A stretch of 59,469 nucleotides of DNA from Paracoccaceae bacterium (lineage in GTDB: Bacteria; Pseudomonadota; Alphaproteobacteria; Rhodobacterales; Rhodobacteraceae): positions 1 to 59,469 of the forward strand of contig JAIXSA010000068.1 of NCBI GenBank assembly GCA_027484915.1. The letters run 5' to 3'. Shown in pieces: positions 36,340 through 45,034 of the stretch (position 1 is the first letter of the stretch; every line of letters starts with the position of its first letter). The translations under genes and the position numbers were made by a program. The notes beneath the pieces are model-generated. The model was given only the letters and a program-made list of their open reading frames with translations, ran no database searches and was not told the DNA's origin.

Positions 36340-36369
36340 TTGCCCGGACGGGGGCCTTTGAGGTAGGCA
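36340..36369 (+). promoter_or_regulatory. candidate promoter of the gcv operon
   Basis: TTGCCC (36340-36345), an 18-nt spacer and TAGGCA (36364-36369), placed about 12 nt before the first base of the glycine riboswitch. The match is moderate; position supports it. Confidence 0.35.
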
Positions 36370-36381
36370 ATCTGCGTCAGG

Positions 36382-36558
36382 TTCGGGAGAATCCGGAGGG
36401 CGTCCGCGCCCAAAGGTGCCGAAGGAGCAACCGCCCCGGTAAACTCTCAGGCGCAAGGACCGTTTCTGACGACAGACTCTGGAGAGTTCCCGGGCAAGCC
36501 GGGACGCCGAAGGGATAACGATCTCAGGCGCACCTTTGGGTGCAGGGACAGAGGGGGC
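36382..36558 (+). promoter_or_regulatory. tandem glycine riboswitch
   Basis: Two glycine aptamers in series ahead of gcvT. Aptamer 1 (about 36382-36486) has CCGAAGGAGCAA, ACTCTCAGGCGCAAGGACC and closes with GACTCTGGAGAG. Aptamer 2 (about 36487-36558) has CGCCGAAGGGATAAC, TCTCAGGCGCACC and GCAGGGACAGAGGGGG. These are the conserved cores of the gcvT-type element. High glycine should turn on the cleavage system below. Boundaries are by eye. Confidence 0.93.
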
Positions 36559-36626
36559 ATCGCAGGGTGGGGATTGGCCCGCCTGACGGTGCCGGTGCGT
36601 TTTCCGGCCAGACGATGGAGGCGGCG

Positions 36627-37748
36627 ATGGCCGACCTGGAGGAGCCGGAGCTTTTGCATCTGGGGCTGGAGCCCCTGCATGAAGCGCTTGGCGGCAAGAT
36701 GGTGCCCTTCGCGGGCTACCGGATGCCGGTGCAATACCCCGATGGCGTGATGAAGGAACACCTGCACACGCGGTCGGCGGCGGGGCTGTTCGACGTCAGC
36801 CACATGGGGCAGGTGATCCTGCGGCCCAAGGGAATAATGGAGGAGCTGAAGATCGCGTTTGAGGCGCTGATGCCCGTGGATGTGCTGGGGCTGGCCGAGG
36901 GGCGGCAGCGCTATGGTCTGTTCACCAACGACCAGGGTGGCATTCTGGATGACCTGATGTTCACCAACCGGGGGGATCACCTCTATGTCGTGGTGAACGC
37001 GGCCTGCAAGGCGGCGGACATCGCGCATATGACCAAGGGCATGCCGGGGGTTTCGGTGGAACCGGTGACCGACCGCGCGCTGCTGGCACTGCAGGGGCCG
37101 GGGGCCGAGGCGGCGCTGGAGGCCGTGGTGCCGGGTGTGGCCGCGATGCGGTTCATGGACCACCGGGTGTTCGGGGATGTCTGGGTCAGCCGGTCGGGTT
37201 ATACCGGCGAAGACGGATTTGAGGTCTCGGTGCCGGAGGTGCACGCCGATGCGTTCGCGCGGAAGCTGCTGGCCCAGGCCGGGGTAGCGCCTATTGGTTT
37301 GGGTGCTCGGGATTCCCTGCGGCTGGAGACGGGGCTTTGCCTTTACGGCCATGACATCGACACGACGACCAGCCCGGTCGAGGCGAACCTGGTCTGGGCG
37401 ATCCAGAAGGCCCGCCGTGCCGGCGGCGCGCGCGAAGGCGGCTTCCCCGGTGCCGCGCGCGTCTTGAAGGAGTTGGCCGAGGGGCCGGAGCGGCTCCGTG
37501 TGGGCCTGCGCCCCGAAGGCCGTGCCCCGATGCGCGAGGGCGTGGAGCTTTTCGCCGAAGACGGCACGCCTGTCGGAAAAGTGACCTCCGGCGGCTTCGG
37601 GCCTTCGGTGAACGCCCCGATTGCGATGGGCTACGTGGCCCGCGCCCATGCTACCATCGGCACGACTCTGCTGGGCGAGGTGCGCGGCAAGCGCCTGCCC
37701 GTGACCGTCGCCGAGATGCCTTTCCAACCGACAACCTACAAGCGCTGA
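36627..37748 (+). CDS. gcvT: glycine cleavage system T protein (aminomethyltransferase)
   Basis: A 373-residue tetrahydrofolate-dependent enzyme that releases ammonia from the aminomethyl-lipoyl H protein and forms 5,10-methylene-THF. Family features: FAGYRMPVQYPDGVMKEH, LFDVSHMGQ, the catalytic Asp region around GLGARDSLRLETGLCLYGHD and the C-terminal VTSGGFGPSVNAPIAMGYV. I start at ATG 36627 because GGAGG lies 5 nt upstream; an ATG at 36615 just before it lacks one. First gene of gcvT-gcvH-gcvP, under the glycine riboswitch. Confidence 0.95.
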   Translation: MADLEEPELLHLGLEPLHEALGGKMVPFAGYRMPVQYPDGVMKEHLHTRSAAGLFDVSHMGQVILRPKGIMEELKIAFEALMPVDVLGLAEGRQRYGLFTNDQGGILDDLMFTNRGDHLYVVVNAACKAADIAHMTKGMPGVSVEPVTDRALLALQGPGAEAALEAVVPGVAAMRFMDHRVFGDVWVSRSGYTGEDGFEVSVPEVHADAFARKLLAQAGVAPIGLGARDSLRLETGLCLYGHDIDTTTSPVEANLVWAIQKARRAGGAREGGFPGAARVLKELAEGPERLRVGLRPEGRAPMREGVELFAEDGTPVGKVTSGGFGPSVNAPIAMGYVARAHATIGTTLLGEVRGKRLPVTVAEMPFQPTTYKR

Positions 37749-37758
37749 GGACAGACCG

Positions 37759-38118
37759 ATGAAATACACCAAGGAACACGAATGGCTGCGCGTCGAGGGT
37801 GACCTCGTGGTCGTCGGCATCACCGAACATGCCGCGACCCAGCTGGGCGACGTGGTCTTCGTCGAACTGCCCGAGACCGACACGATGGTCGCCGAAGGGG
37901 ACGAGGTCTGCGTCATCGAAAGCGTCAAGGCGGCCTCGGACATCCTGGCCCCGGTCGACGGTGAGATCGTCGCGGTGAACACCAAGCTGGTCGACGCGCC
38001 CGCGCTGGTGAACGAGGACCCGACGGGGGCCGGCTGGTTCTTCAAGATGAAGCTCGACGACCTGAGCGTGCTCGACCAGTTCATGGACGAGGACGAGTAT
38101 CAGGACCTGATCGGCTGA
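37759..38118 (+). CDS. gcvH: glycine cleavage system H protein
   Basis: A 119-residue lipoyl carrier shuttling the aminomethyl group between P, T and L proteins. Lys57 in [11 protein letters not shown] is the lipoylation site. The N-terminal [14 protein letters not shown] and C-terminal [12 protein letters not shown] are typical. It starts 10 nt after gcvT. Confidence 0.97.
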   Translation: MKYTKEHEWLRVEGDLVVVGITEHAATQLGDVVFVELPETDTMVAEGDEVCVIESVKAASDILAPVDGEIVAVNTKLVDAPALVNEDPTGAGWFFKMKLDDLSVLDQFMDEDEYQDLIG

Positions 38119-38126
38119 TCTCTCGC

Positions 38127-38188
38127 GCCCGGTCTCGCGCCGGGCAAAACTTTTCGAAAAGTTTTGCAAATTCCTTCGACGGAATTTG
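38127..38188. repeat. three-hairpin module between gcvH and gcvP
   Basis: Hairpin 1 is GCCCGG-TCTCGCG-CCGGGC (38127-38145). Hairpin 2 is the perfect palindrome AAAACTTTTCGAAAAGTTTT (38146-38165). Hairpin 3 is CAAATTCC-TTCGAC-GGAATTTG (38167-38188). The order and motifs match the module at 31208-31281, but here it lies inside an operon, so it may attenuate gcvP or stabilise gcvTH mRNA. Confidence 0.75.
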
Positions 38189-38213
38189 TCCGCCCCATGC
38201 CAGAGGCTGTGCC

Positions 38214-41081
38214 ATGACCTTCACGCCGACCGACTACAACCCCTACGACTTCGCCAACCGCCGCCATATCGGCCCGTCCCCCGTGGAGATGGAGGAGATG
38301 CTGGCCGCTGTCGGTGTCCGTACCCTGGACGAGCTGATCGACCAGACCGTGCCTCCGTCGATCCGCCAGTCGAAACCGCTGCCTTGGGCTCCCTTGGCAG
38401 AGCATGAGCTTTTGGCCAAGATGAAGGAGGTCGGTGCCAAGAACCGGGTGATGACCTCACTGATCGGGCAGGGCTATTACGGCACGGTGACCCCCCCGGC
38501 GATCCAGCGGAACATCCTGGAGAACCCGGCCTGGTACACGGCCTACACGCCCTACCAGCCCGAGATCGCTCAGGGGCGGCTTGAGGCGCTGCTGAACTTC
38601 CAGACGATGGTCTGCGACCTGACCGGTCTGGACGTGGCGAACGCGTCCTTGCTGGACGAGGCGACCGCGGCGGCGGAAGCGATGACCATGGCGGAACGGG
38701 TGGCGAAGTCGAAGGCCAAGGCCTTCTTCGTCGACCGTTTCTGCCACCCCCAGACCATCGCGGTGATCAAGACCCGGGCGCTGCCTTTGGGGATCGAGAT
38801 CATCGAGGATGACGTCCGCAAGCTGGACCCGACGACGGTGTTCGGCGCGATCTTCCAGTATCCCTCCAGCTACGGCCACGTGATCGACTTCACCCAGCGG
38901 ATTGCCTCGCTGCATGCCGCCGGCGCCATCGCTATCATGGCGACGGACCTGCTGGCGCTGTGCATGCTGAAGGAACCGGGCGCGATGGGGGCGGATATCG
39001 CGGTCGGAAGCGCGCAGCGCTTTGGCGTGCCGATGGGCTACGGCGGGCCGCATGCGGCCTTCATGGCGGTGAAGGATGCCCACAAGCGGCAGATGCCGGG
39101 GCGGATCGTGGGGGTGTCTATCGACGCTCAAGGGGGGAAGGCGTATCGGCTGTCGCTGCAGACGCGCGAGCAGCATATCCGGCGCGAGAAGGCGACGTCG
39201 AACGTCTGCACGGCGCAGGCTTTGCTGGCCGTCATGGCCAGCATGTACGCCGTCTTCCACGGGCCGAAGGGCCTGCGGGCGATTGCGGAACGGGTGCATT
39301 TCCTGACCCAGCGGCTTGCGCGCGCCTTGAAGGCGGCGGGCGCGAAGGTTGACCCGCGGGCGTTCTTCGACACGATCACCATAGAGGTCGGCGTGGGGCA
39401 GGCGGGGATCCTTGCGGCCGCCCGCAACGAGGGCCTAAACTTCCGCAAGATCGGCAATGACAGGGTGGGGATCAGCCTGGATGAGACGACGGACGAGCGC
39501 GTCCTGATCAAGGTCCTGCGCGCCTTCGGGATCGACGGGGTCCCGCCGCACCGTGCGACCCTGGGCTTCCCGGAGGAGATGCTGCGGACCACCGATTACC
39601 TGACCCATCCGGTCTTCCACATGAACCGGGCCGAGTCCGAGATGATGCGCTACATGCGCCGCCTGTCGGACCGCGACCTGGCGCTGGACCGGGCGATGAT
39701 CCCCTTGGGGTCCTGCACGATGAAGCTGAATGCGGCGGCCGAGATGATGCCGATCACCTGGCCGGAGTTCGGCTCGCTGCACCCCTTTGCGCCGCGCGAC
39801 CAGGCGGCGGGGTATCACGAGGCGATCAATGACCTGAGCCAGAAGCTGTGCGAGATCACCGGCTATGACGCGATGTCGATGCAGCCGAACAGTGGCGCGC
39901 AGGGGGAATATGCGGGGCTTCTGACCATCCTCGCCTATCACCGCAGCAAGGGTGACACCCAGCGGACGGTCTGCCTGATCCCGACCTCGGCGCATGGCAC
40001 CAACCCGGCTTCGGCACAGATGGCGGGGATGGAGGTTGTCGTGGTCAAGGCCTCGGCCAACGGTGACGTGGATGTCGAGGACTTCCGCGCCAAGGCCGAA
40101 GCGGCGGGCGACAAGCTGGCGGCCTGCATGATCACCTATCCGTCCACGCATGGCGTATTCGAGGAGACGGTGCGGACGATCTGCCAGATCACCCATGACC
40201 ACGGCGGCCAGGTCTATATCGACGGTGCAAACATGAACGCGCTGGTCGGTCTGGTGAAACCGGGCGAGATCGGCGGGGATGTCAGCCACCTCAACCTGCA
40301 CAAGACCTTCGCCATCCCGCATGGCGGCGGGGGGCCGGGGATGGGGCCGATTGGCGTCAAGGCTCACCTTGCGCCGCATCTGCCAGGGCATCCGGAGACG
40401 GACAACCCGGAAGGTGGCGGCCTGAAAAGCACCGACCAGGGGACCGTTAGCGCGGCACCTTACGGGTCGGCCTCGATCCTGCTGATCTCCTGGGCCTATT
40501 GCCTGATGATGGGCGGGCCGGGGCTGACGCAGGCGACGCGGGTGGCGATCCTGAACGCGAACTACATCGCGGCCCGGCTGTCGGGACACTACCCGATCCT
40601 CTTCATGGGGAACAAGGGCCGCGTGGCGCATGAGTGCATCCTGGACACCCGGCCCTTTGCCGAGGCGGGCGTGACAGTGGACGACATCGCCAAGCGCCTG
40701 ATCGATAACGGTTTCCACGCGCCGACCATGTCCTGGCCGGTGGCGGGGACGCTGATGGTGGAGCCGACGGAGTCGGAGACCAAGGCAGAGATCGACCGCT
40801 TCATCACCGCGCTCCTCGCCATCCGCGACGAGATCCGGGCGGTGGAGAAGGGCGAGATCGCGGCAGAGGACTCGCCCCTGCGCCATGCCCCGCACACGGT
40901 GGCGGCGCTGGTCGGTGAGTGGAACCGGAAGTACAGCCGCGAGGCCGGGTGCTTCCCGCCGGGGGCGTTCAAGGTCGACAAGTACTGGCCGCCGGTCGGG
41001 CGTGTCGACAACGTCTATGGCGACCGGAACCTGGTCTGCACCTGCCCGCCGGTGGAGGCTTACGCTCAGGCGGCGGAATGA
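38214..41081 (+). CDS. gcvP: glycine dehydrogenase (decarboxylating), P protein
   Basis: A 955-residue PLP enzyme that decarboxylates glycine and transfers the aminomethyl group to GcvH. It is the long single-chain form with two homologous halves; the N-terminal half has [14 protein letters not shown] and the C-terminal half carries the Schiff-base Lys697 in [16 protein letters not shown]. The C-terminus [20 protein letters not shown] is characteristic. Start ATG 38214. The L protein (lipoamide dehydrogenase) is shared with other complexes and is not in this window. Confidence 0.97.
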   Translation: MTFTPTDYNPYDFANRRHIGPSPVEMEEMLAAVGVRTLDELIDQTVPPSIRQSKPLPWAPLAEHELLAKMKEVGAKNRVMTSLIGQGYYGTVTPPAIQRNILENPAWYTAYTPYQPEIAQGRLEALLNFQTMVCDLTGLDVANASLLDEATAAAEAMTMAERVAKSKAKAFFVDRFCHPQTIAVIKTRALPLGIEIIEDDVRKLDPTTVFGAIFQYPSSYGHVIDFTQRIASLHAAGAIAIMATDLLALCMLKEPGAMGADIAVGSAQRFGVPMGYGGPHAAFMAVKDAHKRQMPGRIVGVSIDAQGGKAYRLSLQTREQHIRREKATSNVCTAQALLAVMASMYAVFHGPKGLRAIAERVHFLTQRLARALKAAGAKVDPRAFFDTITIEVGVGQAGILAAARNEGLNFRKIGNDRVGISLDETTDERVLIKVLRAFGIDGVPPHRATLGFPEEMLRTTDYLTHPVFHMNRAESEMMRYMRRLSDRDLALDRAMIPLGSCTMKLNAAAEMMPITWPEFGSLHPFAPRDQAAGYHEAINDLSQKLCEITGYDAMSMQPNSGAQGEYAGLLTILAYHRSKGDTQRTVCLIPTSAHGTNPASAQMAGMEVVVVKASANGDVDVEDFRAKAEAAGDKLAACMITYPSTHGVFEETVRTICQITHDHGGQVYIDGANMNALVGLVKPGEIGGDVSHLNLHKTFAIPHGGGGPGMGPIGVKAHLAPHLPGHPETDNPEGGGLKSTDQGTVSAAPYGSASILLISWAYCLMMGGPGLTQATRVAILNANYIAARLSGHYPILFMGNKGRVAHECILDTRPFAEAGVTVDDIAKRLIDNGFHAPTMSWPVAGTLMVEPTESETKAEIDRFITALLAIRDEIRAVEKGEIAAEDSPLRHAPHTVAALVGEWNRKYSREAGCFPPGAFKVDKYWPPVGRVDNVYGDRNLVCTCPPVEAYAQAAE

Positions 41082-41087
41082 GGCGCC

Positions 41088-41153
41088 AAAATCCTTTCGC
41101 CAAGGATTTTGACAAGGCTTGAGAAATTTGGGCCCCGGGGGAGACCTCGGGGC
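41088..41153 (+). terminator. gcv operon terminator, hairpin module variant
   Basis: AAAATCCTT-TCGCC-AAGGATTTT (41088-41110), a degraded CAAGGCTTGAGAAATTTG, then GCCCCG...CGGGGC (41132-41153) followed by TCTTTCG. It uses the elements of the three-hairpin module in another order, with the GC hairpin last, as a terminator of gcvP. It also ends the convergent secreted-protein gene. Confidence 0.6.
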
Positions 41154-41162
41154 TCTTTCGCG

Positions 41163-41879
41163 TCAGGGCTGCGGCTTTGGCGCGGGTGTTCCCAAGGCCC
41201 CACCCGGACGTGTGCCCAGCCCGCCGCCTGTCCCGACCCCGCTCGTCTTGGGCTTCGTCAGGTCCGGCACCGTGGGCATCGGCGTCCCCAGTTTGGGTGT
41301 CTCGGGCGGCGCCTCGACGGCGGGGGCTTCGACCGGCGCCTCGACGGGTTGCTCGACCGGCGGGGCGATGGTCGCAAATGGATTGCTGCCCGAATACTTG
41401 GCGTGGCAGGTGCGGGCCATCGCCAGCGCATCAGTCATCCCGGTGACATCGTAGGCCTCGTCGATGCCGATCCCCAGAAGGCGCATGTACTGGCCGCCCG
41501 AGAGGAACTGGATCGAGCTGTCGATCCCCGCCAGCGACATCCCGGCATAGGACTGGTCCCAAGCCTCGGCCACCTGGCGGATCGGCAGGCCGGTTTCGAA
41601 CATCAGCCAGGCGTCGAAGGTCTGCCCGGTCTGGAAGCGCACCTGAGGATGCGACATGAGCACCGCCAGCATGTCGTTGCTGTAAAGTCCCAGCCAGACG
41701 ACTTCGCCGGTGACATAGCCGACCGACACGTCGCAGTAGAGGAAATCGCCGGTCTGGTCGTCGGTGTAGGCGGCCCCTTCCCAGTTGCCGACCCCGAAGG
41801 TCGAACCCTGGATCTGCTCGGCCAAAGCAGGGGAAACTGCGCCCGTAGCCAGCGCGGCGGCGAAAGCGAACCTGAGCAT
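41163..41879 (-). CDS. secreted protein of unknown function
   Basis: A 238-residue protein with a signal peptide (MLRFAFAAALATGAVSPALA) and a compact domain (about residues 25-165) containing a few cysteines (YCDVSVGYV, ARTCHAKY). After that a low-complexity Pro/Val/Glu/Ala tail (VEQPVEAPVEAP and onward) ends in a Gly/Pro-rich stretch. The tail suggests a periplasm-spanning or surface linker. I do not recognise a family. ATG 41879 is chosen as the start of the signal peptide. Confidence 0.65.
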   Translation of the reverse strand: MLRFAFAAALATGAVSPALAEQIQGSTFGVGNWEGAAYTDDQTGDFLYCDVSVGYVTGEVVWLGLYSNDMLAVLMSHPQVRFQTGQTFDAWLMFETGLPIRQVAEAWDQSYAGMSLAGIDSSIQFLSGGQYMRLLGIGIDEAYDVTGMTDALAMARTCHAKYSGSNPFATIAPPVEQPVEAPVEAPAVEAPPETPKLGTPMPTVPDLTKPKTSGVGTGGGLGTRPGGALGTPAPKPQP

Positions 41880-42006
41880 GGACCCTTCCTGCAAGGACAA
41901 CCCTTGCACCACCATGCCAGTCCCGCCCCCGCCTGTGCAAGTCAGGCTTTCCGTCGCGCTGTCGCGGATTGACCCGGCAACGGCCGCAAGCTACCGCTCG
42001 CGCGCA

Positions 42007-42693
42007 ATGACCCGGACCCGCCCGCCTTTCCTTGACGGACTGATCGCCAGCCTGCCGATCGTCCTGGGCTATTTCCCCATCGCCTTTTCCTTCGGGGTCG
42101 CCGCCACCCGCGCCGGGTTCTCGGCTTGGGACGCCTTTGCGCTGTCGCTGGTGATCTACGCAGGCGCCTCGCAATTCCTGGCGCTGGCACTTCTGTCGTC
42201 GGGCGCGCCGGTCCTGGTCGCGGCCTTCACGCTGATCGCGATGAACCTGCGCCACGTCCTTTACGGCCCGGCGCTGATGCGCGAGGCGGGGTCCGAGGCC
42301 GGGCGACGGCATGCCTGGGCCTGGGCCTGGGGCCTGACGGACGAGGTTTTCGGGCAGGCTCTGGGTGCCTTGGCGCGGGGGCAACGTTTCTCAGAGCCCC
42401 ACATGTTCGGCCTGGGTCTCGGGGCCTATGCCAGTTGGGTCGCCGGCACGGTTGTCGGGGCCTTCGCCGGGGGTGGCGCGCTGGAAGGTTGGCCCGCGCT
42501 GAATGCAGGGCTTGGCTTCATGCTGCCGGCCTTGTTCCTGGCGCTTCTGCTGTCGATTCTCAGCCGCCCGCAGGTGCCGGTCATCGCGGTCGCCGGGCTG
42601 GTGACCGTCGCCGGGACGCTGGTCCTTGGCGCGACCAGCGGCATACTCCTGGGCATGCTGGCAGGCGCGGTTGCCGGGCTGGTGCGCCGATGA
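42007..42693 (+). CDS. azlC: AzlC family branched-chain amino acid exporter subunit
   Basis: A 228-residue membrane protein, large subunit of the AzlCD (BrnFE/YgaZH-type) exporter. PIVLGYFPIAFSFGVAATRAG at the N-terminus and IYAGASQFLALALL followed by LRHVLYGPAL are the family hallmarks. ATG 42007 is taken because the family begins there. The stop codon overlaps the azlD start (ATGA), so the two are translationally coupled. Confidence 0.93.
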   Translation: MTRTRPPFLDGLIASLPIVLGYFPIAFSFGVAATRAGFSAWDAFALSLVIYAGASQFLALALLSSGAPVLVAAFTLIAMNLRHVLYGPALMREAGSEAGRRHAWAWAWGLTDEVFGQALGALARGQRFSEPHMFGLGLGAYASWVAGTVVGAFAGGGALEGWPALNAGLGFMLPALFLALLLSILSRPQVPVIAVAGLVTVAGTLVLGATSGILLGMLAGAVAGLVRR

Positions 42694-43013
42694 ACTGGGA
42701 GCTTCTGACCGTCGCGGTTCTTGCCGGGGTGGCGAACTGGGGCTTCCGCGCCCTGCCGATCCTGGCGCGGATGGACCGGATGGCGGTGGGCGGCTGGCTG
42801 GGGCGGTTCCTGTCCGCGACCGGCCCCGCGGCCATTGCCACGCTGTTCGTCGCTTCGATCCTGCCGGCCCTGACGCCCGACCTTGCCCGCCTGCTCCCGG
42901 TCCTGACAGGCACGGCGGCGGTGCTGGCGACGTGGATCGCCTGCCGCTCGGTCGTCCTGGCCACGCTGGCCGGGGCCGTCGCGCATGGCCTGACCGTCTG
43001 GCTGATGGCCTGA
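42690..43013 (+). CDS. azlD: AzlD family exporter small subunit
   Basis: A 107-residue protein with about four hydrophobic helices, small subunit of the AzlCD exporter. ANWGFRALPIL and FVASILPAL are the conserved segments. It overlaps azlC by 4 nt. Together they would export branched-chain or related amino acids. Confidence 0.9.
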   Translation: MNWELLTVAVLAGVANWGFRALPILARMDRMAVGGWLGRFLSATGPAAIATLFVASILPALTPDLARLLPVLTGTAAVLATWIACRSVVLATLAGAVAHGLTVWLMA

Positions 43014-43068
43014 ACGCTTGCGCCCCGCGCCGCCTTGCGCGACGATGCCGGAAAAGGGGGAAGCCGCC

Positions 43069-43386
43069 ATGCTTGAGATCAGCCCGCAGAAAGTGGTGCA
43101 CGTGATCTATCTGGCCCGAGAGGCCGGTGTCGGCGATGCCGAGCTGCATGCCTTCATCGACGCCCTGAACGACGACGAAAAGGCGCAGTTGACCGCCGTT
43201 GCCTGGGTCGGGCGCGGGGCCTTCGAGCCTGAGGATTTCGACGAGGCCGTGGCAACAGCAACCGCCGAGGCGACGACCCCCACCGCTAGCTACCTGATGG
43301 GCATGCCGCATCTGGCCGAAAACCTGGAAGGCGGGCTCGAGGCCTTGGGGGTGGACGTCAGCGGGGAGGAAGAGGATTTCCTCTAG
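43069..43386 (+). CDS. DUF3775 family protein
   Basis: A 105-residue acidic cytoplasmic protein. The start MLEISPQKVVHVIYLAREAG and the middle LNDDEKAQLTAVAWVGRGAF match the DUF3775 family of alphaproteobacteria. The C-terminus is strongly acidic (SGEEEDFL). The function is unknown. AAAAGGGGGA precedes ATG 43069. Confidence 0.85.
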   Translation: MLEISPQKVVHVIYLAREAGVGDAELHAFIDALNDDEKAQLTAVAWVGRGAFEPEDFDEAVATATAEATTPTASYLMGMPHLAENLEGGLEALGVDVSGEEEDFL

Positions 43387-43446
43387 CCCCTTGCGCGGCC
43401 CGAAGCCACTACACATCTTCAACTTCTGCTAGATGTTAGGTACACC

Positions 43447-43890
43447 ATGCCCGTGACCGATGCCTTGAAACTGACCTGTGCCACCTGCGGCCAGGCCAAC
43501 CGCGTCCCTGCCGCCCGGTTGGCAGATGCCCCGAAATGCGGGGTCTGCGGTGCGGTACTGGTGGACGGTGCGGTGCATGCGCTGGACGCCACCAGCCACG
43601 ACAAGGTCACGCGCGGCGACAGCCTGCCGGTCCTGGTCGACTACTGGGCGCCCTGGTGCGGTCCCTGCCGGATGATGGCCCCGGAATTCGCCAAGGCAGC
43701 CAGCGCCCTGGCGGGTGAAGCCCGGCTGATGAAACTGAACACCGAGGACCACCCCCAGATTTCCTCGCGCGCGGGCATCCGCGGCATCCCGGCACTGATC
43801 CTGTATCGTGGCGGCCGCGAGGTCGCCCGCTTGGCCGGTGCGCGTCCCGCGGCGGACATCGTCGCCTTCGTCCGCCAGCACGTCCGCTGA
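43447..43890 (+). CDS. trxC: thioredoxin 2 (zinc-finger thioredoxin)
   Basis: A 147-residue thioredoxin with an N-terminal zinc ribbon: two CxxC pairs (LTCATCGQ and PKCGVCGA) as in E. coli TrxC, then the thioredoxin fold with active site WAPWCGPCRMM and the cis-Pro segment IRGIPALILYRGG. It reduces disulfides and is usually linked to oxidative stress. It lies just upstream of the tRNA-Ala gene. Confidence 0.94.
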   Translation: MPVTDALKLTCATCGQANRVPAARLADAPKCGVCGAVLVDGAVHALDATSHDKVTRGDSLPVLVDYWAPWCGPCRMMAPEFAKAASALAGEARLMKLNTEDHPQISSRAGIRGIPALILYRGGREVARLAGARPAADIVAFVRQHVR

Positions 43891-43949
43891 CGCGCCTTTG
43901 CACCGGCTTGACTCCGCCCCCGAATTGCGATGAATACGGCGGCGCGGAT

Positions 43950-44025
43950 GGGGCAGTAGCTCAGTTGGGAGAGCGTATCGTTCGCAATGATAAGGTCAGG
44001 GGTTCGATCCCCCTCTGCTCCACCA
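43950..44025 (+). tRNA. tRNA-Ala(CGC)
   Basis: A 76-nt cloverleaf. The acceptor stem GGGGCAG / CTGCTCC contains the G3:U70 wobble pair that identifies alanine tRNA. The D-arm is AGCTCAGTTGGGAGAGC, the anticodon arm TATCG-TTCGCAA-TGATA with anticodon CGC (reads GCG), the variable region AAGGTC, the T-arm AGGGGTTCGATCCCCCT. The CCA end is encoded. Confidence 0.97.
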
Positions 44026-44308
44026 ATGACCGCGTTCTTCATGACCCGTTCTGTTTAGGCCGCGCCGTCCTCGCGCATGTGCGGCCTCTAAAGCGAATGC
44101 CGCTTCGGTTTCGCCTCCTAGGCGACAGCCACGTAGCAGTGTTTCCCCACCCTCCTTCGAAGTTCCATGCTGACATCCTGGCCCTTTCGCTTGATCCTGC
44201 GTTGCCCGGACAGAAGTGGACCTGCAAGCCACGGGGAGGCTTGCAGGTCCGGGCCGGCGCGAGGGGGTCGACACCAGCCAGTAGCCCGCAACAGGGACAT
44301 TGCGGGGT
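44026..44308. other. gap between tRNA-Ala and the tail-collar gene
   Basis: 283 nt without a credible gene. I looked for a repeat of the tRNA 3' end that would mark an integration site and see none. The only structure is the hairpin at 44218-44250. Confidence 0.55.
44218..44250 (-). terminator. candidate terminator of the tail-collar gene
   Basis: A perfect 13-bp stem, GGACCTGCAAGCC - ACGGGGA - GGCTTGCAGGTCC, 59 nt downstream of the collar gene stop on the minus strand. There is no clear U-run. Confidence 0.45.
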
Positions 44309-44818
44309 TCAGTTGCGCGAAGGGTAGATCCCCTCCAGCGCGATAATGTAATTTACGCAAAGGCTTGGCTGCATGTTGTCATGCGGCTGGCCGCCTCCGG
44401 TCAAAGCAATGGACAGGGGATTCAGCGTCAGCGTCGGCCCACTGGTGTCAGAATAAATTTGTGATCGCGCGAGCATGTCGCCCTGCCCGCGATCAGAAGC
44501 ACTCGTTACATCGGCGACAACCAGGTCATGCCTGTGTGGTGGCACCTGGCCCGGCGCAAGGTTGACGGTCTCGGTCCCGAACGCCTCGCCCGGAGAGCGC
44601 GGCGAAAGCCCAGCCCCGGACCCGGCATGGACGGGGACACGTCCACGCAGGTCCGGCAGCCGGAAGGTGTTGATCCCGTCCCCTCCGTACGTCGTGCCAA
44701 GCAGCGAAAAGAGCGCCGAGTACTGGGCGATCTCCAGCGACTGGCCGTTGCAGAACGCCCAACCGCGCGGCTCGAAGTTGCCTCCGAACAATATGATCGA
44801 CCCAAGGAGGGGTTCCAT
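44309..44818 (-). CDS. phage tail-collar domain protein (MdpB-like)
   Basis: A 169-residue protein with a tail-collar domain at the N-terminus: LLGSIILFGGNFEPRGWAFC, then TYGGDGINTFRLPDLRGRVP, the standard signature of phage short tail fibre collars and of bacterial 'microcystin-dependent' proteins. The middle has PHRHDLVV and the end SLCVNYIIALEGIYPS. Free-standing chromosomal members have no agreed function; some occur in clusters of related surface proteins. No other phage gene is near. It diverges from the FAD/decarboxylase-like gene and shares its promoter region. The ATG has GGAAG upstream. Confidence 0.85.
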   Translation of the reverse strand: MEPLLGSIILFGGNFEPRGWAFCNGQSLEIAQYSALFSLLGTTYGGDGINTFRLPDLRGRVPVHAGSGAGLSPRSPGEAFGTETVNLAPGQVPPHRHDLVVADVTSASDRGQGDMLARSQIYSDTSGPTLTLNPLSIALTGGGQPHDNMQPSLCVNYIIALEGIYPSRN

Positions 44819-44897
44819 CGCTTCCGCACCGATTCACCACGACCATCCGGAGAGATGGCCGTTGCTGCAGTCCTAGCCGGGGCGGGCTGGGTTCATC

Positions 44898-44970
44898 TGT
44901 GGCAAAACGCACACTGTGGGAGGGGTCCAGCCCCCTTCGTTTTCGGGATGGATTGGTGCGTGGCTGCACA
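44898..44970. promoter_or_regulatory. two Crp-like palindromes in the divergent promoter region
   Basis: Site 1: TGTGG-CAAAAC-GCACA (44898-44913). Site 2: GGTGC-GTGGCT-GCACA (44955-44970). Both have the N6 spacing of Crp sites (TGTGA-N6-TCACA); site 1 matches 8 of 10 consensus bases and site 2 matches 7. Their centres are 57 nt apart. They lie 80 nt or more upstream of the collar start and 65-180 nt upstream of the FAD gene. The Crp-type regulator at 51041 is the natural candidate binder. The region is also less GC-rich than its surroundings. Confidence 0.4.
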
Positions 44971-45034
44971 TTTTCGGCCCTTTGGAGGAAGTTTGAACCC
45001 TTCGCAGATGCTTTTCTTCCACAAGTTGCAAAAT

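Noticed and set aside
43950-44818. A possible integrated element at tRNA-Ala because a tail-collar gene follows
   Set aside because: No integrase, no second copy of the tRNA 3' end and no other phage gene are seen in the window.
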